In this document: one piece after another, positions 47,572 through 56,703 of the stretch
How the letters are laid out: each line of letters starts with the position of its first letter
Position numbering within the stretch: the first letter of the stretch is position 1
NCBI RefSeq assembly: GCF_022965755.1
Contig: NZ_CP095187.1
Span: 2,356,001-2,420,000 of the forward strand
Reading direction: 5' to 3'
DNA: 64,000 nucleotides
Origin: Pseudoxanthomonas sp. F37
Lineage (GTDB): Bacteria > Pseudomonadota > Gammaproteobacteria > Xanthomonadales > Xanthomonadaceae
Position numbers and translations under genes: made by a program
The notes under the pieces: model-generated
The model's input: the letters and a program-made list of their open reading frames with translations, nothing else
Databases searched by the model: none
Told to the model about the DNA's origin: nothing

Positions 47572-49193
47572 TTAGCCCGGTTCAGCCCGCCACCGAGGGA
47601 AATGCCTGCGAAAAGTGCGTCCGATTGGTCAGCACGCGCTTGGCGCCTGAGGGCATGGATCTCAGCCTCCTGGGTCGTGAGTCCTGGGGCCGGGAAGACG
47701 AAGACGACTGCGAATGCCAGGCTCGGCGCGAAGCTGTGGACCCGGAACTGGAGGCCCTACTAACGGAGCTTCGCGCGCTCGCCCAGGACAGTGATGATGT
47801 CGTCAGCCAGAGCCCTTCTTCATCCTCGAACATAGGCTCCGCGGTCCCGGTTGACTCCGCCACGCCCCCGAAGGATGGGACAAGTGGTTCGGATAGCCAG
47901 TCAACCGACGATACCCGGACAGACGTGGAATGGGCTAATAGGCCTTTGCACTGGGTCATGCCGTTCCGGAACTTCAGGGCATGGAAGGACACCACCAAGC
48001 TCCGCGCGCTGATCCGGGAGCTGTCTGCTCGTTCCCGTTGGCTGGTTACCCCGGACGCAGACCTGGGAACCGGTTCCGTTTTCCACAAGAACAATAACTT
48101 CTCTCTTAAAGAAGTAAGTATTAGTAATAGTAAGACGGCAAACCGGCACCGGTTCCCTACCTTCTTCAGTGACGCTCCGGAGCGGGATCGGTCTGTCACT
48201 GTCAGCATCCCGGAACCCAAGGTCCTCCCGCGATGGAAAGACCGCCGACACGCAGCCGCGGCAGGCGTCGATCAGAATCTCATTGTCATGGCGTGCCAGA
48301 TCGCCGGCGTCGCCTCCGGGTCCACACCATCACTGGCAGACCTTTCGGCTCTCATCAGGTCTCCAGACGTGGGCCTTTTCAGTTTTACAGCGCCACCCCA
48401 TCTGGAACGCGAGCTTCTTGGCAACGCCAAGTTCATCAGCAAGAAGCTGATGCGTCGGTTGCCGGCAGATGCTGCCAGCTTCTTTGCGTGGCGGCGCGAA
48501 CACGACGGTGTATTGACAGTGTTCGGCGCGCTCGCACGTGGGGGTTGCGGCTCCACCACTGCCTATGTAGAGGCGGCCGAGGGTCTTAGCTTCGCGTTGC
48601 AGACCCATGCAGCGGGGCTGCAGGAGCGTCGATTCCGCGACGTACATCCGACCACGTGGGCGCGGCTCTATGGTTTCAGTGACCCAACTGCCTTTCGCGA
48701 TGGGTGGACGGACTACCCGGGCGAGCAGTTTCCCGACGGCGTGTTCCCATTGGAGTTCGACTTCGCCGCCAAGCGCTTCAGGACGGGCCAGGAGGTGCGC
48801 GCGAGGCACGACCGCAGGGCCACTACCTGGTGCAGCTTCGTCGAACGCTCGGGGCTTCCACGGTGGTTTGGCGGTAACACGCTGCAGGACTTACGCGAGC
48901 TTTTCATCCGTGATGACGCGACCAACCAGCGCTTCCGTCGAGCGAACGAAGTCCTGAACCATGCCTCCTTCAAGGCTGCACCGGCAGCCGCAGCGCAGGC
49001 GCGACGTGAACAGGAGGTCATAGAGCACCACGACCGCCGCGTCTTCGACACCCTGCGTTTTTACCGAGGATCGCCCCTGCAGTTCGTGGCACTCCTGCTC
49101 GGCCAAGGAACGCTGGAAGGAACCTACTGTGACGCCGAGTTCAAGGCCTGCGGCAAAGACGTGTACGAGCAGGTTCGCAGTCAGCTGCGCTGA
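47568..49193 (+). CDS. Hypothetical 541-residue protein
   Basis: No known family recognised. The N-terminal 55 residues carry CEKC (C14, C17) and CEC (C48, C50), a possible zinc site. A low-complexity Ser/Thr/Asp linker follows (about 80-125), then a mixed-fold region with VTVSIPEPKVLPRWKDRR, and a long helical C-terminal part with many Arg and Trp. It overlaps the 47344 gene by 4 bases. An AT-rich patch near 48105-48130 stands out from its surroundings. A candidate effector of an unknown island function. Confidence 0.7.
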   Translation: MISPVQPATEGNACEKCVRLVSTRLAPEGMDLSLLGRESWGREDEDDCECQARREAVDPELEALLTELRALAQDSDDVVSQSPSSSSNIGSAVPVDSATPPKDGTSGSDSQSTDDTRTDVEWANRPLHWVMPFRNFRAWKDTTKLRALIRELSARSRWLVTPDADLGTGSVFHKNNNFSLKEVSISNSKTANRHRFPTFFSDAPERDRSVTVSIPEPKVLPRWKDRRHAAAAGVDQNLIVMACQIAGVASGSTPSLADLSALIRSPDVGLFSFTAPPHLERELLGNAKFISKKLMRRLPADAASFFAWRREHDGVLTVFGALARGGCGSTTAYVEAAEGLSFALQTHAAGLQERRFRDVHPTTWARLYGFSDPTAFRDGWTDYPGEQFPDGVFPLEFDFAAKRFRTGQEVRARHDRRATTWCSFVERSGLPRWFGGNTLQDLRELFIRDDATNQRFRRANEVLNHASFKAAPAAAAQARREQEVIEHHDRRVFDTLRFYRGSPLQFVALLLGQGTLEGTYCDAEFKACGKDVYEQVRSQLR

Positions 49194-49247
49194 CTGCGCC
49201 ATCGCCATGCGTCCGCCGAACTGATGCACCCGGTGACACGTTCGACC

Positions 49248-50024
49248 CTAGGACGCCTTTCGATTGCGGGGGCGCTCCATGATGCGTCTGACACGTTCGC
49301 TCGTCACGCGCAGCACCTCTCCAGCCCTGTCGAGTTCAAATCGTTCGGGCCTGCGTCGTCGGTAAACTTGAACAGCCCCAGTGTCGTTGAGCGCGATGTC
49401 ACCGATGCCCGATGGAAGCCCCTTCTCGCTCGCTGCAACGTACAAGGAGAGATGGGGCATTTGCAGCAGGTAGACGGGCTGGCTGCTCTCCCCCATCAAC
49501 CAAGGGGCCATGGCAAGGCCGCCGAGCTCGCCGCGTGTGAAGATCAGCGCAACAGCAGGTCCGGAGTCAAGCGTTCTGCCCCGACCAAACAGGGTGGGAT
49601 GTACCAGGTCTGCAATCGCTGAATCGGCTACCTGGTTGTACTCCCACCGATCACTCAGGTAGGCGCGATACAGTGTGTTCATCGCGAACGCATGGAGCCG
49701 TGCGCCGTCTGCCTTGAAGATCGGCAGCATCGTTCCCCCCTCCGTGTTGGGGAACTCAAACTCCCCTTCCAGGTGAAGGACGCGCCTCCAGAAGCCGATG
49801 GCGTAATCGTCAGCCCAGTGGAACCGCAACTCGCAGTCGCCACAGGCTATTTCGGGGTCGAACATCCCGTTGCCGGCGTGCGATACCCAAGGGGTTCCGT
49901 CCCGGACTGCCATGCCAACGAGCAGCCGATGCTCACCGCCAATATGGCGAGTGAAGGCGTCGGGATAGATGTGGCACTTGACCAGTTTCGCGACCGGTGA
50001 CTGGCAAATCTTGCACCGCTTCAC
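49248..50024 (-). CDS. CxxC-H-CxxC protein, HNH-nuclease-like
   Basis: A 258-residue protein. The first 70 residues read CKIC (C4, C7), KCHIYPDAF (H18) and ACGDCE (C61, C64). This is the layout of a treble-clef domain with the SHIIPK-type motif seen in HNH-like proteins. The rest is a mixed fold with no recognised motif. The GTG at 50024 is 2 bases after the stop of the small upstream gene, so they form a coupled pair. Nuclease activity is an inference from the zinc-site pattern only. Confidence 0.65.
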   Translation of the reverse strand: MKRCKICQSPVAKLVKCHIYPDAFTRHIGGEHRLLVGMAVRDGTPWVSHAGNGMFDPEIACGDCELRFHWADDYAIGFWRRVLHLEGEFEFPNTEGGTMLPIFKADGARLHAFAMNTLYRAYLSDRWEYNQVADSAIADLVHPTLFGRGRTLDSGPAVALIFTRGELGGLAMAPWLMGESSQPVYLLQMPHLSLYVAASEKGLPSGIGDIALNDTGAVQVYRRRRPERFELDRAGEVLRVTSERVRRIMERPRNRKAS

Positions 50025-50026
50025 CG

Positions 50027-50269
50027 TCAAGCCCGTCGCTCGCGGGTCAGCAGCCAGCTTTCCCCAGGCTGGAACATCAGGTGGTACTCGTACACCTGCT
50101 GATATGACCATGCGTCGAACGCTCGGAGCATGTCATCCAACGACATCTCCGCCGGGACGTCCGACAACTGCCTCAGCTGCGGAAAGCCCACGTTGACGGT
50201 CGACTTTCCCAAGAGCGCAGGCATCCAGGCCGACTCGTCGATCTCGGTGATCCAGCTGAAATTAGGCAT
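50027..50269 (-). CDS. Hypothetical small protein
   Basis: An 80-residue acidic protein (ESAWMPALLGKSTVNVGFPQ, LDDMLRAFDAWSYQQVYEY) directly upstream of, and in one unit with, the HNH-like gene. It could be a partner or an immunity protein, but nothing in the sequence proves that. Confidence 0.6.
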   Translation of the reverse strand: MPNFSWITEIDESAWMPALLGKSTVNVGFPQLRQLSDVPAEMSLDDMLRAFDAWSYQQVYEYHLMFQPGESWLLTRERRA

Positions 50270-50480
50270 CGCTACTCTCCCCTAGAGGTAACCCTACTCT
50301 ACGCCCAATGGGTACACCGACTGGGCGCTCGGCCCTCGCGCCCTGGCGCGAACCGGGTCACCAATGGGACATCGTCCATGGCGGGGATGGGATGCACCCC
50401 AGAATGCGGCTCGGGCCATGTGGTGGCCTCGACACCCACCTACCCCCACTCGTTCTCGCCGAACCCATCCGCCCCTCCGG

Positions 50481-50498
50481 CTTACACAAAACTTACAG
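50481..50498 (+). promoter_or_regulatory. Putative integrase arm-type site (right)
   Basis: CTTACACAAAACTTACAG, 55 bases before attR. It matches the site at 37366-37383 in 15 of 18 positions, in the same orientation. Confidence 0.45.
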
Positions 50499-50552
50499 CA
50501 CCCCAGCAACTTCCCAGGCAGAACGCATGTTATTGATTATAAAGGATAATTA

Positions 50553-50624
<72 letters not shown>

Positions 50625-50633
50625 TCCAACACG

Positions 50634-50661
50634 AAAGGCCAGGCGAATGCCTGGCCTTTTT
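50634..50661 (+). terminator. Original chromosomal terminator of tRNA-Ala
   Basis: Stem AAGGCCAGGC/GCCTGGCCTT with loop GAAT and a T-run, 10 bases past attR. It was probably the tRNA terminator before the island inserted. Confidence 0.9.
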
Positions 50662-50691
50662 CTTTGCGCCACCCTTTCCGCTCTTCCAAAG

Positions 50692-50722
50692 AAAAAGCCC
50701 GCCGGCACGCGACCGACGGGCT
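50692..50722 (-). terminator. Terminator after the TonB-dependent receptor
   Basis: Minus-strand hairpin AGCCCGTCGG/CCGGCGGGCT (one mismatch) followed by TTTTTC, 24 bases past the receptor stop. Confidence 0.85.
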
Positions 50723-50745
50723 GGGAGAACGGCAGAACGCGTGGA

Positions 50746-53496
50746 TCAGAACCGGTAGTTGACGCCCAGCAGGTAGGTGCGGCCCCACTCGACGTACTCG
50801 AGCGGACGATCCTTCGTGCCCGCGTAGGTCTGGTAGGCCTCGTCGGTCAGGTTGCTGACCTGGAACAGGACGCTCAGACCGTTCAGCGCATGGCCCTCGG
50901 GGAACGAGTAGCTCACCTGGGCATCGGTGACGTCTTCGCCGACCACGTAACGCAGCGTGCGGTCGCCATCGAAGTTGCCGATTTCACCGATGAAGTCCGA
51001 ACGCTTGCGCTGGCTGACGCGCGCTTCGAAGCCGTTGCGCTCGTAGTACGCGGTCAGGTTGAAGGTACGTTCCGACAGGCCCGGCAGCGTGATGTTCTGG
51101 CTGCCGACGCTGTTGGTCGAACCCGGCGGCGGCGGGATGGTGATGTCGCTGTCGTTGAAGCTGGCGCTGGCGATCACACCGAAGCCTTCCAGCGCATCGG
51201 CGAACAGGTCCAGCGGCAACGAAGCGGTCAGCTCGATGCCCTGCATCTTGCCGCCCTTACCGTTGTAGGGCGCGGTGAAACGACCGGTGCTCTGCGTCGG
51301 CGGCTCGCCGGGGCCGGGCACGTAATCCACCAGGAAGTCGCTGAAATCGAAGCCGTCGCGCGATTCGGTGTAGATGTAGGTGCGCAGGTCCTTGTAGAAG
51401 AACGCGGCGGCCACGTAGGCCTTCGTGCCGAAGTATTTCTCGTAGGAAAGGTCGAAGGCGTAGGCGCGCCAGGGCTCGAGTTCCGGATTGCCGCCGCTGC
51501 CGCCGGGCTCGCCGGTCGCCGTGTTCACGCCGAATTCGAGCGACGCACGCAGTTCGTCCACGCGCGGACGCGCCACCTGTTCCGCCAGACCGATGCGCAG
51601 GGTCTGGTCGGCCGGCAACGAGAACGCCAGGTTCATGCTCGGCAACACTTCCGTGTAGGTCTTGCCGCGCTCGACCGGCTGCACGTTGCTGCCGGCCGGC
51701 TGGGTGCTGTCCCAGTAACGCGACGTCGACGACTGGTCCACGTGCTGGATCTGCACACCGATATTGCCGCGTACCGGCAGCGAACCCCACTCGGTGTCGA
51801 TGTTGGCGCGCGCGAAGCCGGTGCTGATCTTCTCGTTGACGTCCCACGCCTTGGGAATCAGGTAGGACAGGTTGTCCACCGGATCGAAGGTCATGTAGCG
51901 GGCGACGGCGGCCGGCACGTTCCACGAGGGGATGTAGCCGATGCCGGCGAAGCGCAGATCGACCAGGCCGTACTGCAGGTCCGAAGCGATGGAGGTGACG
52001 CCCTGCGCGCCCACGTTGATGTTGCCTTCGGGCTGGCGCTTCTTCTTCTCGCGGTCGGCATAGTTCAGGCCGACGTCCAGATCGGTGAACCAGCCCAGCG
52101 CTTCCGGCAGCGGGAACGAGGCCGCCAGCTTCACGCCCGTCAGTTCATCCTCCACCTTGGGGGTCTTGCCGTAGCCGGAACCGTAGATCGTGTTGGCGAG
52201 GAAGAGCTGGGAGGGATCGGAGTAGTCGAACCCCGGGTTGATCTGCGAGAAGCCGCCCGAGCGGAACTGCAGCCCCACCGAATCCAGCTGCGGCGCCGGC
52301 AGGCGCTGCGTATTGTTCTCCAGGCTGATCTCGTCGCGCTTGGTCCTCGACCAGCTGACGTCGGCCACCAGCCGCACCGAGCCGACGTTGAACTCGTTGT
52401 TCCAACCGAAGGCGTTGATCTCGTCCTCGCGGTAGTTGTACATGCCGCGCACGAGCGGATACACATTGTTCGCCGTGCCACCGGTGAAGGTGTTGTTGCC
52501 ATTGATGACCGGGTTGTCGACGTCCAGGCGGCCGTAGCCTCCGTTGTAGTCGCCGATATGCACTTCGAACTGGTTCGCGGTGCTGACCTGCTCCGCTTCC
52601 GAATGGAACAGATCCAGCGTGCTGGTCCAGGCATTGGAAGGACGGAACTGCAGCGTGGCCATCACACCGTCGCGCTTGGTCTCGCCGGTGCGGCGCAGTG
52701 CCTTGATGCCATCGGAGTAGAACGTACCTGCCGGCACGCCGGGACGCCAGTTGTCTCCGATGGCCTGCCAGGGTTCGTACAGGCCCACCTGGTTCTCCTG
52801 GATCGGCGTGGTCGCGTGCGAGTAGCCGATCGAGAAACCGAAGGTGCGCGCTTCGTTCTGGGTGATGTAGCTGGCGTTGATGCGTTCGCCGTAGGCCGAC
52901 GCATCGGCGGCGTTGCCGAGCGAGTTGCGCTGGCCGCGGATGCCGACCGCGCCGACCGGCGCGTCGAAGCTCAGCGGACGCACGGTCTGCATGTCGACCG
53001 TACCGGACAGGCCCTGGCCGACGAGGCCGGCGTCGGGCGTCTTGTACACGGTCACGCCGCTGACCAGCTCGGACGGATACTGGTCGAACTCGACGCTGCG
53101 GTTGTCGCCGGTGCTGACCATCTCGCGGCCGTTCAGCAGCGTGGTGGAGAAGTCGGGCGACAGGCCGCGCACGCTGATCACCTGCGCGCGGCCGGCCACG
53201 CGCTGGGCCGCCAGGCCCGGCAGGCGGGCCAGCGATTCGGCGATGCTGACGTCGGGCAGCTTGCCGATGTCCTCGGCGGAAATCGCCTCGACGATGGAGG
53301 TGGAGTCGCGCTTGACCGAAATGGCGCTCTCGATGCCGCGACGGATGCCGGTCACCACCACGGTATCCAGCTCGGTGGCCTCGGCTTGCTGGTTCTGGTC
53401 TGCGGTGGCTTCGGCCGTCTGGGCCTGTACGCCGGTCGCGGTCAGCGCGATGGCGGACGCCAACGCCGCGCTAAGCAGGTTGCGCTTGAGTTGCAT
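50746..53496 (-). CDS. TonB-dependent receptor, probably for maltodextrins
   Basis: A 916-residue outer-membrane transporter. It has a signal peptide ending near VQA, a TonB box-like stretch (ATELDTVVVTGIRRG), a plug domain (VEAISAEDIGKLPDVSIAESL, VISVRGLSPDFSTTLLNGRE), a 22-strand barrel and a C-terminal strand ending YLLGVNYRF. It belongs to the long oligosaccharide-type receptors common in Xanthomonads and Caulobacter (MalA-like). The ATG at 53496 has a GGAGAGGGG site. An operator-like palindrome lies about 137 bases upstream, and maltodextrin genes follow, which supports the substrate. Confidence 0.92.
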   Translation of the reverse strand: MQLKRNLLSAALASAIALTATGVQAQTAEATADQNQQAEATELDTVVVTGIRRGIESAISVKRDSTSIVEAISAEDIGKLPDVSIAESLARLPGLAAQRVAGRAQVISVRGLSPDFSTTLLNGREMVSTGDNRSVEFDQYPSELVSGVTVYKTPDAGLVGQGLSGTVDMQTVRPLSFDAPVGAVGIRGQRNSLGNAADASAYGERINASYITQNEARTFGFSIGYSHATTPIQENQVGLYEPWQAIGDNWRPGVPAGTFYSDGIKALRRTGETKRDGVMATLQFRPSNAWTSTLDLFHSEAEQVSTANQFEVHIGDYNGGYGRLDVDNPVINGNNTFTGGTANNVYPLVRGMYNYREDEINAFGWNNEFNVGSVRLVADVSWSRTKRDEISLENNTQRLPAPQLDSVGLQFRSGGFSQINPGFDYSDPSQLFLANTIYGSGYGKTPKVEDELTGVKLAASFPLPEALGWFTDLDVGLNYADREKKKRQPEGNINVGAQGVTSIASDLQYGLVDLRFAGIGYIPSWNVPAAVARYMTFDPVDNLSYLIPKAWDVNEKISTGFARANIDTEWGSLPVRGNIGVQIQHVDQSSTSRYWDSTQPAGSNVQPVERGKTYTEVLPSMNLAFSLPADQTLRIGLAEQVARPRVDELRASLEFGVNTATGEPGGSGGNPELEPWRAYAFDLSYEKYFGTKAYVAAAFFYKDLRTYIYTESRDGFDFSDFLVDYVPGPGEPPTQSTGRFTAPYNGKGGKMQGIELTASLPLDLFADALEGFGVIASASFNDSDITIPPPPGSTNSVGSQNITLPGLSERTFNLTAYYERNGFEARVSQRKRSDFIGEIGNFDGDRTLRYVVGEDVTDAQVSYSFPEGHALNGLSVLFQVSNLTDEAYQTYAGTKDRPLEYVEWGRTYLLGVNYRF

Positions 53497-53632
53497 GTTC
53501 CCCTCTCCAAGGACGTTGTATGCGATGAACCGGGTGCGTCGCGCGATGCGATCGCCCGGCTCTGCCACGCCGGAGCGGCTGCCCCGGAACGTGCGGCCAT
53601 GGTAGTGGCGCACGCAGCTGCACAAACCGCGC

Positions 53633-53649
53633 TGCATACGTATTCATGC
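53633..53649. promoter_or_regulatory. LacI-type operator upstream of the receptor gene
   Basis: TGCATACGTATTCATGC. The core TGNATACGTATNCA is a near-perfect palindrome with a central CG, typical of LacI-family operators. The same 17 bases occur inverted at 56435-56451. Confidence 0.65.
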
Positions 53650-53768
53650 ATATTCCGCATCATCGTGTAATGCGCGATCCATCCCTGCGCGAAGGCACGC
53701 GTGCGCCTTCCCCGCCTAGTGCGAAGACCGTTCACCTGCGCAGTGGCGCGGCGGGCGCCGCCGGGGAT

Positions 53769-54695
53769 TCAGGGACGCAGCAGGAACATCAGCGGCACCT
53801 CGATGCGATCGCGCCACGCGGCCTCGTTATGGGTCGCGCCGAGGTAACGGTGGCTCACCATGTCCACGCCAGGCCGGTATCCGCGCGCGCGCATCGCCGC
53901 ATCGACGCGCTGCTGGTACGGCGCGTACTGCGCGTCGATGGCTTCGGTGCCGTAGTCGAAATAGAAGCGGTGGCGGCCGGGCGCGGGCAGGTGCGCCAGC
54001 GCGTAGTCCGCGACGATGCCACCGGCGATCGGCCAATGCGTGGAAACGCACCCTGCTCCGCCGAACACCTGGGGAAACTCCATCACCGCGTACGCGGAGA
54101 TCAGCCCGCCCATGCTGGACCCCATCACGAAGGTATCAGACGGCCCCTTCAACGTGCGGTACTGCGCGTCGATGAACGGCTTCAGTTCGGTGGCCAGGAA
54201 GGCCAGGTAGCCGTCGGCGACGATCTCGGCCGTCGGGAACGGCGGATCTCCCGGCGTCGGGATGAAGTTCTCGCCCTGGATGGCCTTGCGCGGCATGTAC
54301 TCCTGCAGGCGCCTGGGCGTGTTCCACACCGCCACGACGATGGCCGCACGCGCGTGGCCGTTGCCGATCAGACGCGTCATGGCCTCATCCACGCCCCAGT
54401 CGACGCGGGTGTACGAAGTGGACGGATCGAACACGTTCTGGCCATCGTGCATGTAGAGCACCGGGTAGCGCGTGTCCTTCGCCTCGTCGTAGCCGGGCGG
54501 CAGCCATACGTCCACGTTCCTGGCCGCGACATGGCGCGAGGGAAACTGCGCATGCCGCAGCAACGTGCCGGTGATGCCCTCGCCGACCACCTTCCGGGCG
54601 GGCGGCGAATCCGGCGCACCGTCCTGCGCCAGCGCCACGCACGAGGCGAGGGTGAGCAGCAGCACCATGCCTGTCCGGACCACGCCGATGCCCAT
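53769..54695 (-). CDS. Exported esterase-family alpha/beta hydrolase
   Basis: A 308-residue protein with a signal peptide (about 1-23) and an esterase D/Fes-type domain: VDVWLPPGYDEAKDTRYPVL, YMHDGQNVFDP, nucleophile in VMGSSMGGLIS, YFDYGTEAIDAQY with the acidic residue, and a C-terminal His near GATHNEAAW. The ATG is 2 bases after the alpha-glucosidase stop. It may remove acyl groups from oligosaccharides; the substrate is unproven. Confidence 0.85.
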   Translation of the reverse strand: MGIGVVRTGMVLLLTLASCVALAQDGAPDSPPARKVVGEGITGTLLRHAQFPSRHVAARNVDVWLPPGYDEAKDTRYPVLYMHDGQNVFDPSTSYTRVDWGVDEAMTRLIGNGHARAAIVVAVWNTPRRLQEYMPRKAIQGENFIPTPGDPPFPTAEIVADGYLAFLATELKPFIDAQYRTLKGPSDTFVMGSSMGGLISAYAVMEFPQVFGGAGCVSTHWPIAGGIVADYALAHLPAPGRHRFYFDYGTEAIDAQYAPYQQRVDAAMRARGYRPGVDMVSHRYLGATHNEAAWRDRIEVPLMFLLRP

Positions 54696-54697
54696 GT

Positions 54698-56329
54698 TCA
54701 CTGTACTCCGACGCGATCGATGACGGCGTAGTACACGCCGCGGGCCGGAAGCGACAGCGTGCCATCCTGCACGGTGCCGGACGGCAGGCCGTGACTGTCC
54801 ACGGCATGCGGCGACAGGCCGGCGGGCATGTGCCAGGCGACGGTCTGCGGCGAAAGGTTGAACACCACCAGCATCGCCGCGCCCTCGGTCTCGCGCACGA
54901 ACGCCAGCACCGGTTCCGGCGCATCGAGGAAACGGATGTGTCCCACGCGCAGCGCGGGCTGGCTGCGTCGCCAGGCCAGGAAGCGGCGCACCTGGTTGAG
55001 GATGGAATCGGGGCGGGCGTCCTGCGCGGCCACGTTGATGGCGCGGTGTTCGGCCGGGATCGGCAGCCAGGGCTGGCCCTGGCTGAAGCCGGCCTGCTCG
55101 CCTTCCTGCCACGGCATCGGCGTGCGGCAGCCGTCGCGGCCCTTGAAGTTCGGCCAGAAGGTCTTGCCGTACGGGTCCTGCAGCGCTTCGTAGGGTACGT
55201 CGGCCTCGGGCAGGCCCAGTTCTTCGCCCTGGTAGAGGCAGACCGAACCGCGCAGCGAACACACCAGCGCCACCAGCTGCGCCGCCAGCGCCGGCGAGGC
55301 GTCGCCGTGTCCCCAGCGCGTCACCGCCCGCTGCACGTCGTGGTTGGAGATGGCCCAGCACGGCCAGCCTTCGACCATCGCCGCTTCCAGGCGCTCGACG
55401 GTGGCGCGGATGTAGGCGGCCGTGCCGTCGTCGGTCAGCAGCTCGAAGCTGTAGCCCATGTGCAGGCGCTGGTCGGTGACGTACTCGGCGGTGGTGGCCA
55501 GCGAATCCTCCGACGAGATTTCGCCCAGCGCCCCCGCGTCCGGATACCGGTCCAGCAGCGCGCGCAGGCGTTCCAGGAAGCCGATGTTCTCCGGCTGTGT
55601 ATTGTTGTAGTAGTGGTACTGGTACGCGTACGGATTGTCGGGACTGAAGCCGCGCCCCACCCGTTTTTCCTTCGGCTTGGGCGGGTTGTCGCGCAGTTGC
55701 GCGTCGTGGAAGCAGAAGTTGATCGCATCCAGGCGCAGGCCGTCCACGCCCCGGTCCAGCCAGAACTTCACGTTGTCCAGCGTGGCGTCCTGCACGGCCG
55801 GGTTGTGGAAGTTCAGGTCCGGCTGGCTGGCCAGGAAGTTGTGCAGGTAGTACTGCTCGCGGCGCGGCTCCCAGCGCCAGGCCACGCCGCCGAACAGCGA
55901 CATCCAGTTGTTGGGCGGCGTGCCGTCGTCCTTGGGGTCGGCCCACACGTACCAATCGGCCTTGGGGTTGTCGCGGCTCTCGCGGCTTTCCTTGAACCAG
56001 GCATGCTCCACCGAACAGTGGCTCAGCACCTGGTCGATCATGACCTTCAGGCCCAGCGCATGCGCCTTGGCCAGCAGGGCGTCGAAGTCGGCCAGCGTGC
56101 CGAACATGGGGTCCACGTCGCGGTAGTCGGCGATGTCGTAGCCGAAATCGGCCATCGGCGACTTGAAGAAGGGCGAGATCCAGATGGCGTCCACGCCCAG
56201 TCCCGCGATGTAGTCCAGCTTCTCGACGATGCCGGGCAGGTCGCCCACGCCATCCCCGTTGGTGTCCAGGAAGCTGCGGGGGTAGATCTGGTAGATCACC
56301 GCTCCGCGCCACCAGTTGTTGTTCTTCAT
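54698..56329 (-). CDS. Alpha-glucosidase, GH13 family
   Basis: A 543-residue cytosolic enzyme that releases glucose from short maltodextrins. It begins WWRGAVIYQIYPRSFLDTNG. The nucleophile is D201 (GLRLDAINF), the acid/base E270 (GALGEISSED) and the transition-state Asp is in SNHDVQRAVTRW. PTPMPWQEG-like MPWQEGEQAGFSQGQPWLP is typical of GH13 oligo-alpha-glucosidases. The ATG at 56329 is used. First gene of a leftward pair with the esterase. Confidence 0.93.
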   Translation of the reverse strand: MKNNNWWRGAVIYQIYPRSFLDTNGDGVGDLPGIVEKLDYIAGLGVDAIWISPFFKSPMADFGYDIADYRDVDPMFGTLADFDALLAKAHALGLKVMIDQVLSHCSVEHAWFKESRESRDNPKADWYVWADPKDDGTPPNNWMSLFGGVAWRWEPRREQYYLHNFLASQPDLNFHNPAVQDATLDNVKFWLDRGVDGLRLDAINFCFHDAQLRDNPPKPKEKRVGRGFSPDNPYAYQYHYYNNTQPENIGFLERLRALLDRYPDAGALGEISSEDSLATTAEYVTDQRLHMGYSFELLTDDGTAAYIRATVERLEAAMVEGWPCWAISNHDVQRAVTRWGHGDASPALAAQLVALVCSLRGSVCLYQGEELGLPEADVPYEALQDPYGKTFWPNFKGRDGCRTPMPWQEGEQAGFSQGQPWLPIPAEHRAINVAAQDARPDSILNQVRRFLAWRRSQPALRVGHIRFLDAPEPVLAFVRETEGAAMLVVFNLSPQTVAWHMPAGLSPHAVDSHGLPSGTVQDGTLSLPARGVYYAVIDRVGVQ

Positions 56330-56703
56330 TGTGCGGCACCGGTCTGCATGCATGGCGCACCCCTCCGGTGCGCACGGCGGGCGCCACTATTCCACTTCCC
56401 GCCGACATGCGTGAGGGCGAGGCGTCATGGGCGCGCATGAATACGTATGCATGCATCGCACGCGTCAGTCGGGGAGCGCTTCGCCGCCGCCGGCATCCGG
56501 CGCTGCCGGGAACGGCCCAAATCCAGGCGTGGCAAGGCTTTGGCGGATGCAGCGACGTTCGGCCAGCGCGATCGGCAACAAGCGGCGCACGGTGCGCATT
56601 GTTTGCGGTGCAGCATGGAAACGCAGGCGCTTGCCTGCAAGATGCCGCCACGCCCGTGCCTCCGCGTGCGTACCTTCATCCACGCTCCGCCAGGAACTCC
56701 TGC
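56330..56703. other. Divergent promoter region of the maltodextrin genes
   Basis: A 374-base intergenic stretch between alpha-glucosidase (leftward) and the sugar transporter (rightward). It holds the operator copy at 56435-56451. No other gene or repeat is supported here. Confidence 0.7.
56435..56451. promoter_or_regulatory. LacI-type operator in the divergent promoter region
   Basis: GCATGAATACGTATGCA, the exact reverse complement of the site at 53633-53649. It lies 105 bases from the alpha-glucosidase start and about 250 from the transporter start, so it may serve both directions. Confidence 0.65.

Noticed and set aside
50647-53670. A 1,007-codon open frame on the plus strand opposite the TonB receptor
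   Set aside because: It is a GC-rich shadow of the receptor gene: its sequence is Arg/His/Gly/Val-rich with no family pattern, while the minus strand gives a full receptor.
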